Assembly (NCBI RefSeq): GCF_018129685.1
Contig: NZ_JAFCLG010000022.1
Span: forward strand, 24,451-88,450
From: Bradyrhizobium manausense
GTDB lineage: Bacteria > Pseudomonadota > Alphaproteobacteria > Rhizobiales > Xanthobacteraceae
Direction: 5' to 3'
DNA: 64,000 bases
In this document: positions 8,727-17,092 of the stretch, one piece after another
Position numbering within the stretch: position 1 is the stretch's first letter
How the letters are laid out: each line of letters starts with the position of its first letter
Notes under the pieces: generated by a model
Databases searched by the model: none
Told to the model about the DNA's origin: nothing
Seen by the model: the letters and a program-made list of their open reading frames with translations, nothing else
Program-made: the position numbers and the translations under genes

Positions 8727-9293
8727 CTAGCTGCTGGCGTTCAGCAGCTTGGCCACGGTGCGGTCGATCTCGTCGTAACGGCCCTCGCCTTCGTGCTGGA
8801 ACACGATCTTGCCGGTCTGGTCGATCACATATTGCGCCGGCCAATACTGGTTGCGGTAGGCGTCCCAGGTTTTGGAATCGTTGTCCTGAGCGACGGGGTA
8901 GGTGATGCCGTGCCGCTTCAGCGCGGCCTGGACGTTGGACGCGGAACGCTCGAACGGGAATTCCGGCGTGTGCACGCCGACCACGACGAGGCCCTTGTCC
9001 TTGTACTTGGCATAAAGCTCGGTGACGTGCGGCAGCGTGTTGACGCAGTTGACGCAGCCATAGGTCCAGAAGTCGACCAGCACGACCTTGCCGCGCAGGT
9101 CGGCGATGTTCAGCGGCTTCGAATTGAACCAGTTGCTGATGCCGGTGAAATCAGGCGCGGTCACCGCCTGACTGGCGGCCGCGACCTTGACTGGCGCCGC
9201 GGGCGAAACCTCGTCGCAGATGCCGGGGATGACGGCGCCGGTGACGGCAAAGCCGATCAGGGCGGCGGAGACGGCGAGCAGCTTGAAAGTCAT
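8727..9293 (-). CDS. exported thioredoxin-fold protein (TlpA/DipZ-like)
   Basis: A 188-aa protein with a signal peptide (about residues 1-25) and a thioredoxin fold. The active site is DFWTYGCVNC, a CxxC redox pair in the TlpA/DipZ style, followed by LPHVTELY, the PEFPFE loop and cis-proline context YWPAQYVID. The YGCVNC active site and the PEFxFE loop are typical of the periplasmic part of DipZ proteins. The ccdA-like gene lies immediately upstream in the same operon (29-nt gap), which fits a split DipZ: membrane electron conduit plus periplasmic acceptor. The ATG at 9293 is chosen because the signal peptide begins there. Confidence 0.85.
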   Translation of the reverse strand: MTFKLLAVSAALIGFAVTGAVIPGICDEVSPAAPVKVAAASQAVTAPDFTGISNWFNSKPLNIADLRGKVVLVDFWTYGCVNCVNTLPHVTELYAKYKDKGLVVVGVHTPEFPFERSASNVQAALKRHGITYPVAQDNDSKTWDAYRNQYWPAQYVIDQTGKIVFQHEGEGRYDEIDRTVAKLLNASS

Positions 9294-9322
9294 GGACGTG
9301 TTCTCCGTTGAGAGGGAAGCGA

Positions 9323-10021
9323 TCACAGGCCGATCTGGCCGGTGGGGTAGAACGAGGTGAGCCACGCCACGATCAGCGTGTCGTATTGGAAGTAGGCGGC
9401 GAGCGCGAAGGCGATCACGACGACGCCAAAACCCTGCTGCAGGCGGGGCGAGATGCGGGCGAGGCTGCGCACACGCGTGGTCGCGGCCTGTCCGCCATAG
9501 GCGATTCCCAGCATCGGGATCGCAGCGCCGATCGCGTAGGCGATCAGCAGCGTGCCGGCCCAGGCCAGATTCTTCGAGGTCGCGACCAGCGTCAGGATCG
9601 AGCCGAGCACAGGGCCCGCGCAGGGCGTCCACACCAGGCCGAGCGTGGTGCCGAGCACGAGGCCGCCGATCGCGCCCTCGCGCTGCGCGCCGCCGGCAGC
9701 GCCGAAATTCAGCCAGCCATTGAGTCTGATCGACAACCATTCGAACGGTGCCGGCCACAGCATCAGCAGGCCGAAGCCGAGCAGCAGGACCGCCGCGGCC
9801 TCGCGCAGCACGTTCGGATCGAAATCGAACAGCCGCGTCAGCGCGCCGAGCAGCAGCGCGACCGCGGAGAAGGAGATGACGAAGCCGAGCGCGATCATCG
9901 CGGGGCGCAGATGCGAAGAGCGCCCGATCGAGGCGCCGAGCAGGATCGGCAGCATCGGCAGCGTACAGGGGGCGGCGATCGTCAGGATGCCGGCAAGGAC
10001 GGCGAAGAGAAGCTCTAACAT
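9323..10021 (-). CDS. CcdA/DsbD-type transmembrane electron transporter
   Basis: A 232-aa membrane protein with six predicted helices and the paired cysteine motifs of the CcdA family, APCTLPMLP near residue 18 and WTPCAGPVLG near residue 131. These cysteines carry reducing equivalents from cytoplasmic thioredoxin to the periplasm, classically for cytochrome c maturation or disulfide reduction. The downstream thioredoxin-fold gene (8727-9293) is the obvious acceptor. The length matches stand-alone CcdA rather than full DsbD. The start at 10021 is the first ATG. Confidence 0.88.
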   Translation of the reverse strand: MLELLFAVLAGILTIAAPCTLPMLPILLGASIGRSSHLRPAMIALGFVISFSAVALLLGALTRLFDFDPNVLREAAAVLLLGFGLLMLWPAPFEWLSIRLNGWLNFGAAGGAQREGAIGGLVLGTTLGLVWTPCAGPVLGSILTLVATSKNLAWAGTLLIAYAIGAAIPMLGIAYGGQAATTRVRSLARISPRLQQGFGVVVIAFALAAYFQYDTLIVAWLTSFYPTGQIGL

Positions 10022-10437
10022 GGCGCACTCGCGATGGAGGTCACGAGGGCAGTTCGCCGCGGAGGCGGGGATCGTTACGCCCCGTCACGCGGTCGTGACG
10101 AGGGTGGATGTCTTGCGAGGCGAGTATGCCGGGCGACAGCGGCAGTGCGTTCCCTTCCCCACAAGGGGGGAGGGAATGAGAGAGCGATGCCTGTCTCACT
10201 CGATCAAGGAGGGTGGCGCTTAGTGCCACCCCCAGACACGAAACGACCCGGAGGGGGGCATCCCGTCCGGGTCGCTGGAGGTCTTGGGAGGTTTAACGAA
10301 ACCGTATGCGATCTTTATAGGGACGAAGTTTTTCCGCCTGATGTTGTGCTTTGTTTCATTTGTTTCGTCGGCGGTAACGCTTTCGTGTCCCGGGATGGGG
10401 CCGGATATCAGGCCCTATCCCATTGAAATCATTTATT
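10022..10437. other. intergenic region with hairpins
   Basis: A 416-nt gap between two minus-strand genes, with no convincing coding sequence. It contains the 10212-10230 and 10244-10274 hairpins, a CCCCACAAGGGGGG hairpin near 10157, and an A/T-richer stretch from 10300 to 10437. The A/T-rich part and hairpins lie downstream of the sigma-factor gene; the 10022-10200 part is the likely promoter region of the ccdA-like operon. Confidence 0.6.
10212..10274 (-). terminator. double hairpin, possible terminator of the ECF sigma gene
   Basis: GGTGGC (10212-10217) pairs with GCCACC (10225-10230), and CGACCCGGA (10244-10252) pairs with TCCGGGTCG (10266-10274). On the minus strand the second stem is followed by only TTT, so this is not a textbook intrinsic terminator. 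It lies about 165 nt downstream of the sigma-factor stop. Confidence 0.4.
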
Positions 10438-11049
10438 TTAAGCGGCGAAACGATCGACGCCGCAACCCTTAAGCAGATCGGCGAGCTGCTTGCGGGCGTA
10501 GAACATCCTTGTCTTCACCGTGCTCTGGGGGATGCCGATGATCTGGCCGACCTCCTCCACCGATTTCTCATGGTAGTAGACGAGGTTGATGATCTCGCGA
10601 TGCGCGGGTGACAGTTTTTGCACGCAGGCGCGCAGGATGGCGCTGGTGTCGCTGCGGTCCAGCGAGGTCTCCGGCGTGTCGCAATCGTCGGGGATCTGGC
10701 GCACATCTTCCTGGTCGATGTCCTCGAAGCGGCGCTGGCGCATCGCGGTCAGCGCCTTGAAGCGGGCGATCGAGAGCAGCCAGGTCGAGACCTGCGAGCG
10801 GCCCTGGAACTGGCCGGCGGTGCGCCACACGTCCAGGAACACCTGGCTGACCAGGTCTTCCGCCGTGGTCGCGTCACGCACGATGCGCAGGATGAAGCGA
10901 TAGACCCGGACATTGTGACGGCAATAGAGGATGTGCATGGCCGTCCTGTTGCCTTCGGCGATGCTTTCGAGAAGCATCTCGTCCGAGGTCGCCTGAGCGG
11001 CAATGATGCCCTGGCTGGCTTGGGCGTTGATGGCGATGACGTTCGGCAT
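10438..11049 (-). CDS. ECF RNA polymerase sigma factor
   Basis: A 203-aa ECF sigma factor. Sigma region 2 covers about residues 25-95 with ILYCRHNVRVYRFILRIV and DLVSQVFLDVWR. Region 4 covers about residues 140-195 with LSPAHREIINLVYYHEKSVEEVG followed by the helix-turn-helix IGIPQSTVKTRMFYARKQL. The ATG at 11049 has GGAG 8 nt upstream; the longer reading frame to 11208 is not used. No anti-sigma gene lies next to it in this window, which is unusual. The upstream region carries two inverted repeats built from GTTTCG/CGAAAC. Target genes are unknown; oxidative or envelope stress is only a family-level guess. Confidence 0.88.
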   Translation of the reverse strand: MPNVIAINAQASQGIIAAQATSDEMLLESIAEGNRTAMHILYCRHNVRVYRFILRIVRDATTAEDLVSQVFLDVWRTAGQFQGRSQVSTWLLSIARFKALTAMRQRRFEDIDQEDVRQIPDDCDTPETSLDRSDTSAILRACVQKLSPAHREIINLVYYHEKSVEEVGQIIGIPQSTVKTRMFYARKQLADLLKGCGVDRFAA

Positions 11050-11131
11050 GGACTTGGCTCCGCGGTGACGCCGCAACCGAGCGGCGTTTCCTTGGGCCGA
11101 AGTGTTAATGAGCCAACGTTTCGGGACGTCT

Positions 11132-11197
11132 GCACGAAAAGGGGAAAATGGTTTCGTGCGCCGCCAAATTGTTTCGTCGCGCTTATTGCGACGAAAC
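11132..11197. promoter_or_regulatory. two inverted repeats upstream of the ECF sigma gene
   Basis: GCACGAAA (11132-11139) is inverted as TTTCGTGC (11152-11159). GTTTCGTCGC (11171-11180) is inverted exactly as GCGACGAAAC (11188-11197) with a 7-nt loop. They lie 80-150 nt upstream of the sigma-factor start, a position suited to an operator or a leader structure. No protein can be assigned to them. Confidence 0.5.
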
Positions 11198-11319
11198 ATT
11201 CGGACCAAAAAAGCGTGTTATTTCAATGCTTGGAAAATACGGTAGCGCCTGATTGGACTGCGCGGAACCAATTCCGGGGGCTTGCGTTGCGTGCGCAAGC
11301 GCACACTTGCGCTCCGGCC

Positions 11320-12057
11320 CTATGCCTTCTCGCCCGCCGGCGAGAACAAATAGCCGCCGCCGCGGATGGTGCGGATCACGGCGGGCTTGGTCGGGTCGGG
11401 CTCGATCTTGCGGCGGATGCGCATGATGCGCAGGTCCACGGCGCGGTCGAAGGCCTCGGCGTCGCGCGCATTGGCGAGCTCGAGCAGGCGCTCGCGCGAC
11501 AGCACGCGCTTGGGATTGGCCGCGAACACTTTCAGCAGCCCGAATTCGGATGCGGTCAGCGGATGCTCATTGCCTTCGTCGTCGCGCAGGGCCTGGGCTT
11601 CGAGGTCGAGCCATTTGGTGCCGAAGCGCACCAATTGATCCTTGTCTGATTTCGCCGGCGCTGCGTCGGCGCCTGCAGCCTTGACCGGCGCGCTTCGCCG
11701 CAGCACCGAGCGGATGCGCGCCATCAATTCGCGCAGCTCGCAGGGCTTTGCGACGTAGTCGTCGGCGCCGAGCTCGAGGCCGACGACGCGGTCGATCGGG
11801 CTTGCTGTCGCCGTGAGCATGATCACTGGCACATTGATGCGGCTCTTGAGGTCGCGGATGATCGAAAGGCCGTCTTCCTCGGGCATGTTGAGGTCGAGCA
11901 CGACGAGGTCGGGCATGCTGCCGTCGATCGCGGCGCGCAACGACTTGCCGCCGTCGCACAGCGTCACGGTGAAGCCGTGCATCTTGAGGTAATCGCCGAC
12001 CATCTCCCGGGCCGGGGCCTCGTCGTCGACGATCATGATGTGCTGGCTTTGTGTCAT
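11320..12057 (-). CDS. OmpR/TorR-type response regulator
   Basis: A 245-aa response regulator. The receiver domain (1-120) has the acidic pair in IMIVDDE, phospho-acceptor Asp in LVVLDLNMP, the Thr in IMLTATA and the Lys in YVAKPCE. The winged-helix DNA-binding domain (about 145-240) has LTASEFGLLKVFA, LSRERLLELA and the wing TIRGGGYLF. The gene is last in a four-gene minus-strand operon after the binding protein, the TorS-like kinase and the hybrid kinase (35-nt gap to the latter), so it is presumably the DNA-binding output of that system. GAAGTGAC precedes the ATG at 12057. Confidence 0.92.
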   Translation of the reverse strand: MTQSQHIMIVDDEAPAREMVGDYLKMHGFTVTLCDGGKSLRAAIDGSMPDLVVLDLNMPEEDGLSIIRDLKSRINVPVIMLTATASPIDRVVGLELGADDYVAKPCELRELMARIRSVLRRSAPVKAAGADAAPAKSDKDQLVRFGTKWLDLEAQALRDDEGNEHPLTASEFGLLKVFAANPKRVLSRERLLELANARDAEAFDRAVDLRIMRIRRKIEPDPTKPAVIRTIRGGGYLFSPAGEKA

Positions 12058-12092
12058 GTCACTTCAGAATATTGCAGATATCGGTGCTCAAA

Positions 12093-13838
12093 TCACGGCA
12101 TCTCGGTCGCGGGCAGGGTGATGGTGAAGGTCGAGCCCTTGCCCGGCCCGTCGCTTTCGGCGGTGACCTCGCCGCCATGCATGTCGATAATACGCTTGAC
12201 GATGGACAACCCAAGCCCCGTCGAGCTCTCTCCTGCCGTCGGTTTTGCGGATAGCCGCTGGAATCGGCCGAACAGGCGGCCGAGATCCTCCGGCGACAGG
12301 CCGGCGCCCTCGTCGCTGACGCTGATGATGGTGTCGTTGCCCTCATGGGTGACCGCGACGGTGATCCTGCCCGCGATCGGCGAGTATTTGATGGCGTTGC
12401 TGATGAGATTGTCGATCGCCTCGCGGATGCGGTCGGTGTCGCACATGGTGACGATGTTGGCCGGCGCGGTGACGCTGATCGCCTGCTGCTTGTTGACCGC
12501 GAGGGGCTGGTTGGCCTCGGCGACCTCCTTGACCAGCGCCGCGACATCCACCGGCTCGCGGCGGATGGTGATGTCGAAGGCGTCGGCCATCGCGTCCGAG
12601 ATCAGATGGTCGACCATCGTGGTCAGGCGCTTGGTGGCGTCGCGGATATGATCGACCTGGGCGACCACGCCTGATGCCGAGGCGCCCGTCGCGATCAGCT
12701 CCTTCAGCATCTCGGTGCGGCCGAGGATGACGCCGAGCGGGTTCTTCAGATCGTGCGCGACGGTGCCCAGAATCTCGTTCTTGAAGCCGTTGGCGCGCTG
12801 CAGGCGCAGCCATTGCGCGGAGAGGCGCCGGTTGGCCTGCATCAGCGCGCGGGTGCGCTGGGCGACGCGGTCTTCCAGCTGCGTGTTGGCGTCCTGGAGC
12901 TGCTGGTAAAGGATGACGTTGTCGAATGCGATCGACAGACGGCTCGAGAAGATCTCGACCAGCGAGCGGTCGGTCTCCGACAGCTCGCGCTCGGCCTGCA
13001 GCAGCACCACGACCTCGCGGCCGGACCCGGTGCGCAAGTAGATGACGCTGCGATGGTCGGCGAATTCGTTCTTGCGGCCCTGGAAGGCGGCTTCCACCAT
13101 CGCGCGCAGATCGGGGTCGAGCGCCTTCGACGAGGTGGTGCCGATGAAGCGGCTGTAGCAGCCGCTGCCGGCAAGCACGGAGAGTTCGGGATCGACGCCG
13201 CCATTGTCGCGCAGCACGAGGATGCCGGCACAGTCGGCGTTGAGCAACGAGGCGAGCTGGGTCAGCACGCCCTCGGCGAGCCGCTGCATCGACTTGAAGT
13301 CGTACAGCGTCGAGGCCGCGTCGATGATGATTTCGAGGCCGCGCCGCGTCTGCACCATGCGCTCGAGCTGCTGGTAGGAGCGCAGCGCCGCGGTCAGCGA
13401 CGTGAACAGCTTGTCGGCGGTGAGCTCGGTCTTGGCCTTGTAGTCGTTGATGTCGTACTGCACGATCACGCGCCGCTCCGGCGCCTGGCCGGGCTGGCCG
13501 GTGCGCAGGATGATGCGCACCGTCTCGTTCTTGAGCTCGTTGCGGATGTATTCGACCAGTTCGAGCCCGGCGACGTCGGTCTCCATGATGACGTCGAGCA
13601 GCACCGCGGCGATGTCGTCATGCGCGGCCATCAGCTTGCGACCTTCGGCCGCGGAATGGGCCGAGAGGATCTCCAGGCCCTGGCCGTTCAGGCTGTAGTC
13701 CGAGAGCGCAAAACGGGTGCCGTCATGCACGGCCGGATCGTCGTCGATGACGGCGATTTTCCATTTCCGGGTGTCCGTATCCTCCGACGCGGTACCGGTA
13801 TCGTCGATCAGGTGGAGGACATCGTCCTGTTCGGCCAT
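12093..13838 (-). CDS. REC-DUF3369-histidine kinase hybrid
   Basis: A 581-aa cytoplasmic protein without membrane segments. Domains in order: N-terminal receiver (about 27-150; IAVIDDDPAVHDGT, phospho-acceptor in VLLDVIMETD, YKAKTE), a GAF-like DUF3369 sensor region (about 160-315), a coiled-coil linker, HisKA with the His in VAHDLKNPLG (near 365), and a HATPase domain with NLISNAIKYS, DEGAGLS and STGLGLSIVK. A receiver at the N terminus lets a partner kinase control this kinase, so it is probably an intermediate between the TorS-like kinase and the OmpR-type regulator. Its start overlaps the end of the upstream kinase gene by 31 nt. Confidence 0.88.
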   Translation of the reverse strand: MAEQDDVLHLIDDTGTASEDTDTRKWKIAVIDDDPAVHDGTRFALSDYSLNGQGLEILSAHSAAEGRKLMAAHDDIAAVLLDVIMETDVAGLELVEYIRNELKNETVRIILRTGQPGQAPERRVIVQYDINDYKAKTELTADKLFTSLTAALRSYQQLERMVQTRRGLEIIIDAASTLYDFKSMQRLAEGVLTQLASLLNADCAGILVLRDNGGVDPELSVLAGSGCYSRFIGTTSSKALDPDLRAMVEAAFQGRKNEFADHRSVIYLRTGSGREVVVLLQAERELSETDRSLVEIFSSRLSIAFDNVILYQQLQDANTQLEDRVAQRTRALMQANRRLSAQWLRLQRANGFKNEILGTVAHDLKNPLGVILGRTEMLKELIATGASASGVVAQVDHIRDATKRLTTMVDHLISDAMADAFDITIRREPVDVAALVKEVAEANQPLAVNKQQAISVTAPANIVTMCDTDRIREAIDNLISNAIKYSPIAGRITVAVTHEGNDTIISVSDEGAGLSPEDLGRLFGRFQRLSAKPTAGESSTGLGLSIVKRIIDMHGGEVTAESDGPGKGSTFTITLPATEMP

Positions 13839-15886
13839 TGAGGAGTCCCGTCACTTTCTGTGCTTTGCGCGCCGCCCTTGGCGATCCGCGGCATGATAAT
13901 CCGAAAAGTAGTGCCTTGTCCCAGCTTGGATTCCAGCATCATCCGTCCGCCGAGCTGCTGGGTGACAAGGTTATAGACGATATGCAAGCCCAGCCCAGTG
14001 CCGCCTTCGTTGCGCCTCGTGGTAAAGAACGGGTCAAAGGCTTGGCGCTGCACGTCGGGGGTCATGCCGGCCCCGTCATCGGCGAAGATGATCTCGATAT
14101 CGTCGGCGCCGCGCGGCTTGGCCGCGATCGCGATGGTGCCGGCGCGCCCGTCGGCAAAGGCGTGGTTGGCGGCGTTCAGGAAGAGGTTGGTCAGGATCTG
14201 GCCGTAGGAGCCGGGATAGCCGTCGAGCAGCAGCCCCTCGGGCACGTCGACCTGGAGCGTGATCGGCGAGCGCTTCAGCACGGGCCGCAGGCTCGCGATG
14301 ATCTGGTCGGTGGCTTCGCTCAGCGAGAACTGGCGGCGCTCGGCATGGGAGCGGTCGACCGCGACCTGCTTGAACGACTGGATCAGCTCGCCCGCGCGGG
14401 TCAGGTTGGCGACGAGCTGCTGCGAGGCGTCGCGCGAGGACTGCACGAACTCTTCCAGCTGCGAGCGGCGAAGCCCGCCTTCGCCCCGGAGCTGGGCCTC
14501 GAAGATCTCGCTGCGCCTGGCAAGGCTCGAGGCCACCGTCAGGCTGATGCCGATCGGGTTGTTGACCTCATGGGCGACGCCGGCGACGAGGCCGCCGAGC
14601 GCAGCTAGCCTTTCGGCGTCGATCAGATTCTGCTGCGCGGCGTTGAGCTCGAGCAGCGCGCTCTCGGCCTTTTCCTTCGAGGCCCGCAGTTCGTCCTCGG
14701 TCTCGCGCTTGGCGATCGCATTCTCGCGGAACACTTCCACCGCGCGCGCCATCGCGCCGACCTCGTCGCGGGCTTTGGTGCCCTGCACCTCGCGGCCGAG
14801 ATCGCCGAGCGTGATCGCGCGCATCGCGGCCATGATCTGCTGCAGCGGCAGCCGGATCGACAGTGCGATCAGCACGCCGGCGGTGAGGATGATGCCGAGG
14901 AAGATCACCGCGATCGACAGCACGCGCCTGGAAATGTCGGCCAGCGTGCGGTCGAAAGTTTCCTGCGCCTTCTGTTCGCGCTGGCGCATCTTGGTGGAAA
15001 GATCGTCGATGGCGCCGATCGCTTCGGCCTGGCTGGCGTCGATGGTGTTGCGCAACAGCTCGGTGCGGTTCGACAGCTGCTCGGAGAGCTTTGCAAAGCC
15101 CTCGCGCAGCGCCGTGGTGCGGATCGCGAGCCTCTGCAGCGCCATCTTCTGCAGATCGTTGTCGGCAAGATCGATCATCACGGGGATGGTTTTCTCGATC
15201 GTCTCGGTGTTGCGCCGCGCATCGTCGGCAGCATTCGGTGACAGCGACAGATAGTAGGAATTGGCCGCCACCAGCATCGCCGTGAAAGCCTCGCGCGACT
15301 TGCCGAGCGAGGGCCAGATCAGCGCATCGCGATGGCCGGTGGCGCCTTCGATGATCGAGTACAGGCCCGCCATGTCCCTGGCCGGGCCCTGCACCTGCTC
15401 CTCATAGGTCTTGGCGATGGTCGCCTGCACGCTGCGCAGCTCGCCAAAGCCGTTGAGGAAGCGGTCGGTGGTTCGCTCCAGCTCCTCGACCGAGCCCGAC
15501 AGCATCGGGTCCTTGGCGGCGCGGTCGGTCAGCGTGCCCAGCACGGCCTCGCGCAGCAGCAGGATCTCGGCGAACAGGTCCGGGCTCGGCTGGTTGATGT
15601 AGCGGTGGATCAGGTTCTGGAGCCGCCCGGTCTCGCTTTCGAGCAGCGCCAGGATCCGGTCGGATTCCCGCACCTGCCGCACGTCGTCCCAGGCCGAGCC
15701 GAGCACCTGGGCGCCGTTCCAGATCAGGGCGACCAGCACGATCACCACGGCGGAATTCAGCGCCGCGATCGACAGGATGCGCCAGCGGATCGGCACCGCA
15801 CGCAGCAGGCCGACGATGCGCGCGCGCATCCGCCCGGCCGGGCCGGGCGGCCGCTCAGCGATCTCGCTGTGTCCGGTCGCGCTCAA
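13808..15886 (-). CDS. membrane sensor histidine kinase (TorS-like periplasmic sensor)
   Basis: A 692-aa kinase. TM1 lies near residue 38 and TM2 near residue 325. They flank a periplasmic all-helical domain of about 280 residues, like the TorS sensor. HAMP follows (LPLQQIMAAMRAITLGDL), then a coiled coil, a dimerisation domain with VAHEVNNPIG (His near 435) and HATPase with NLFLNAANHA, DDGAGM and GGTGLGL. There is no C-terminal receiver or Hpt domain; the receiver is on the next gene. The start is TTG at 15886, 3 nt after the stop of the TRAP-type binding protein, with GGTGGAG upstream. This tight coupling suggests the binding protein is its ligand-loading partner, as TorT is for TorS. Confidence 0.88.
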   Translation of the reverse strand: MSATGHSEIAERPPGPAGRMRARIVGLLRAVPIRWRILSIAALNSAVVIVLVALIWNGAQVLGSAWDDVRQVRESDRILALLESETGRLQNLIHRYINQPSPDLFAEILLLREAVLGTLTDRAAKDPMLSGSVEELERTTDRFLNGFGELRSVQATIAKTYEEQVQGPARDMAGLYSIIEGATGHRDALIWPSLGKSREAFTAMLVAANSYYLSLSPNAADDARRNTETIEKTIPVMIDLADNDLQKMALQRLAIRTTALREGFAKLSEQLSNRTELLRNTIDASQAEAIGAIDDLSTKMRQREQKAQETFDRTLADISRRVLSIAVIFLGIILTAGVLIALSIRLPLQQIMAAMRAITLGDLGREVQGTKARDEVGAMARAVEVFRENAIAKRETEDELRASKEKAESALLELNAAQQNLIDAERLAALGGLVAGVAHEVNNPIGISLTVASSLARRSEIFEAQLRGEGGLRRSQLEEFVQSSRDASQQLVANLTRAGELIQSFKQVAVDRSHAERRQFSLSEATDQIIASLRPVLKRSPITLQVDVPEGLLLDGYPGSYGQILTNLFLNAANHAFADGRAGTIAIAAKPRGADDIEIIFADDGAGMTPDVQRQAFDPFFTTRRNEGGTGLGLHIVYNLVTQQLGGRMMLESKLGQGTTFRIIMPRIAKGGAQSTESDGTPQWPNRTMSST

Positions 15887-15889
15887 GCG

Positions 15890-16900
15890 TCACTCCACCT
15901 TGCGAATGCGTTCGATCAGCGCGGCCGCGGCGGGGTCCTGGGCAACCTTGGCGTATATAGGCGCCATCGCATCCTCGAACGGCTTGCGGTCGATCGTCTT
16001 GATCACGGAAATTCCGGCGGCCTGCGCCTCGCGCTGCGACTGTTCCTCGAGGTCACGCCATTTCTCGCGCATATACAGGCTCGAGCGCGCCGCGGCCTCC
16101 TTGAAGATGGTCTGGTCTTCAACCGACAGGCTGCGCCAGGCCTTGAGCGAGATCACCAGCACTTCGGGGCTCATCGTGTGCTCGGTGAGGGTGTAGTAGA
16201 CGGCGTGCTTGTAGTGGTCCGTGGTCACGAAGGATGGCCAGTTGTTCTCGGCGCCGTCGATCAGATGGGTCGCGAGCCCCGTGAGCACCTGCCCATAGGG
16301 CAATTCGACCGGCTCGGCGCCGAGCGCGCGGATCATGTCGCTCATCAACTCCGATTGCTGCACCCGGATCCGCAATCCCTTGAGATCGGCGATGCTCTTC
16401 ACCGGACGGACGTTGTTGTAGATCGAGCGTGCCCCGGAATCGTAGAAGGCGAGCCCGACGAAGCCGTAGGGCTCGAAGCTGCCGAGGATGTCCTTGCCGA
16501 TCGGCCCGTCCAGCACCTTCTGCATGTGCTCGATGGACCGGAACAGGAACGGCATGGCGAGCACATTCATCGCCGGAACGAAGTTGCCGATCAGGGCGAC
16601 GTTGGTCCGGTTGAGGTCGATCGCGCCGACGCGGGTCTGCTCGATCGTCTCCTTCTCCTCGCCGAGCTGGCGGGAGTGAAACACCTTGATTCCGTGCCGG
16701 CCGCCGGTGCGCTCGGCGATCAAGGCGCCCATGTAGCGCAGCGCCTGGACGGTCGGGTAATCCTCGGTCTGGGTGTCGGCGGCGCGAAATGCGCGCGCGG
16801 CAGCACTCGTCGCGCCCACGCCGATCGTCCACGTGGCGAGCAGAAGCGCGACGAAAATCACCCCGGTCCGTGAGAGTTCGGCACGGTTTAACACTGGCAC
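15890..16900 (-). CDS. TRAP-type (DctP family) periplasmic binding protein, no transporter partner
   Basis: A 336-aa protein with a signal peptide (hydrophobic stretch near residues 12-32) and the DctP fold. Visible parts include HSRQLGEEKETIEQTRVGAID, the segment VKSIADLKGLRIRVQQSEL (the family Arg that grips a carboxylate is in this region) and GAENNWPSFVTTDHYK. Most DctP proteins bind organic acids for TRAP transporters, but no DctQ or DctM gene is present. The gene leads an operon of two kinases and a response regulator, so a sensing role is likely. I chose GTG at 16900 because GAGGGG lies 6 nt upstream; a TTG at 16906 is the alternative. Confidence 0.85.
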   Translation of the reverse strand: MPVLNRAELSRTGVIFVALLLATWTIGVGATSAAARAFRAADTQTEDYPTVQALRYMGALIAERTGGRHGIKVFHSRQLGEEKETIEQTRVGAIDLNRTNVALIGNFVPAMNVLAMPFLFRSIEHMQKVLDGPIGKDILGSFEPYGFVGLAFYDSGARSIYNNVRPVKSIADLKGLRIRVQQSELMSDMIRALGAEPVELPYGQVLTGLATHLIDGAENNWPSFVTTDHYKHAVYYTLTEHTMSPEVLVISLKAWRSLSVEDQTIFKEAAARSSLYMREKWRDLEEQSQREAQAAGISVIKTIDRKPFEDAMAPIYAKVAQDPAAAALIERIRKVE

Positions 16901-17092
16901 ACTCAACCCCTCGGAGATGGAGTCTATGGCGGGGCCAAAAGGTTCAAGGCAATCTAGCAGATGGTCAAGGGAAGGCCATCCCGCCGGCCGATTGTGCGGC
17001 GCGACCGGCCGTCATTCCCGGTTGAAACCGGGTGTCGTGCGCCTTAAGCAGGATAGGGTCGCCTTTTGCCGCTTGATCCGGGAAGAGCCATC

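Noticed and set aside
10034..10426. 130-codon frame in the gap between ccdA and the ECF sigma gene
   Set aside because: It runs through hairpins and has no ribosome site or domain; it is better explained as non-coding.
12753..13841. 362-codon plus-strand frame opposite the hybrid kinase
   Set aside because: It is antisense to a protein with full REC, HisKA and HATPase motifs; its own translation shows no domain.
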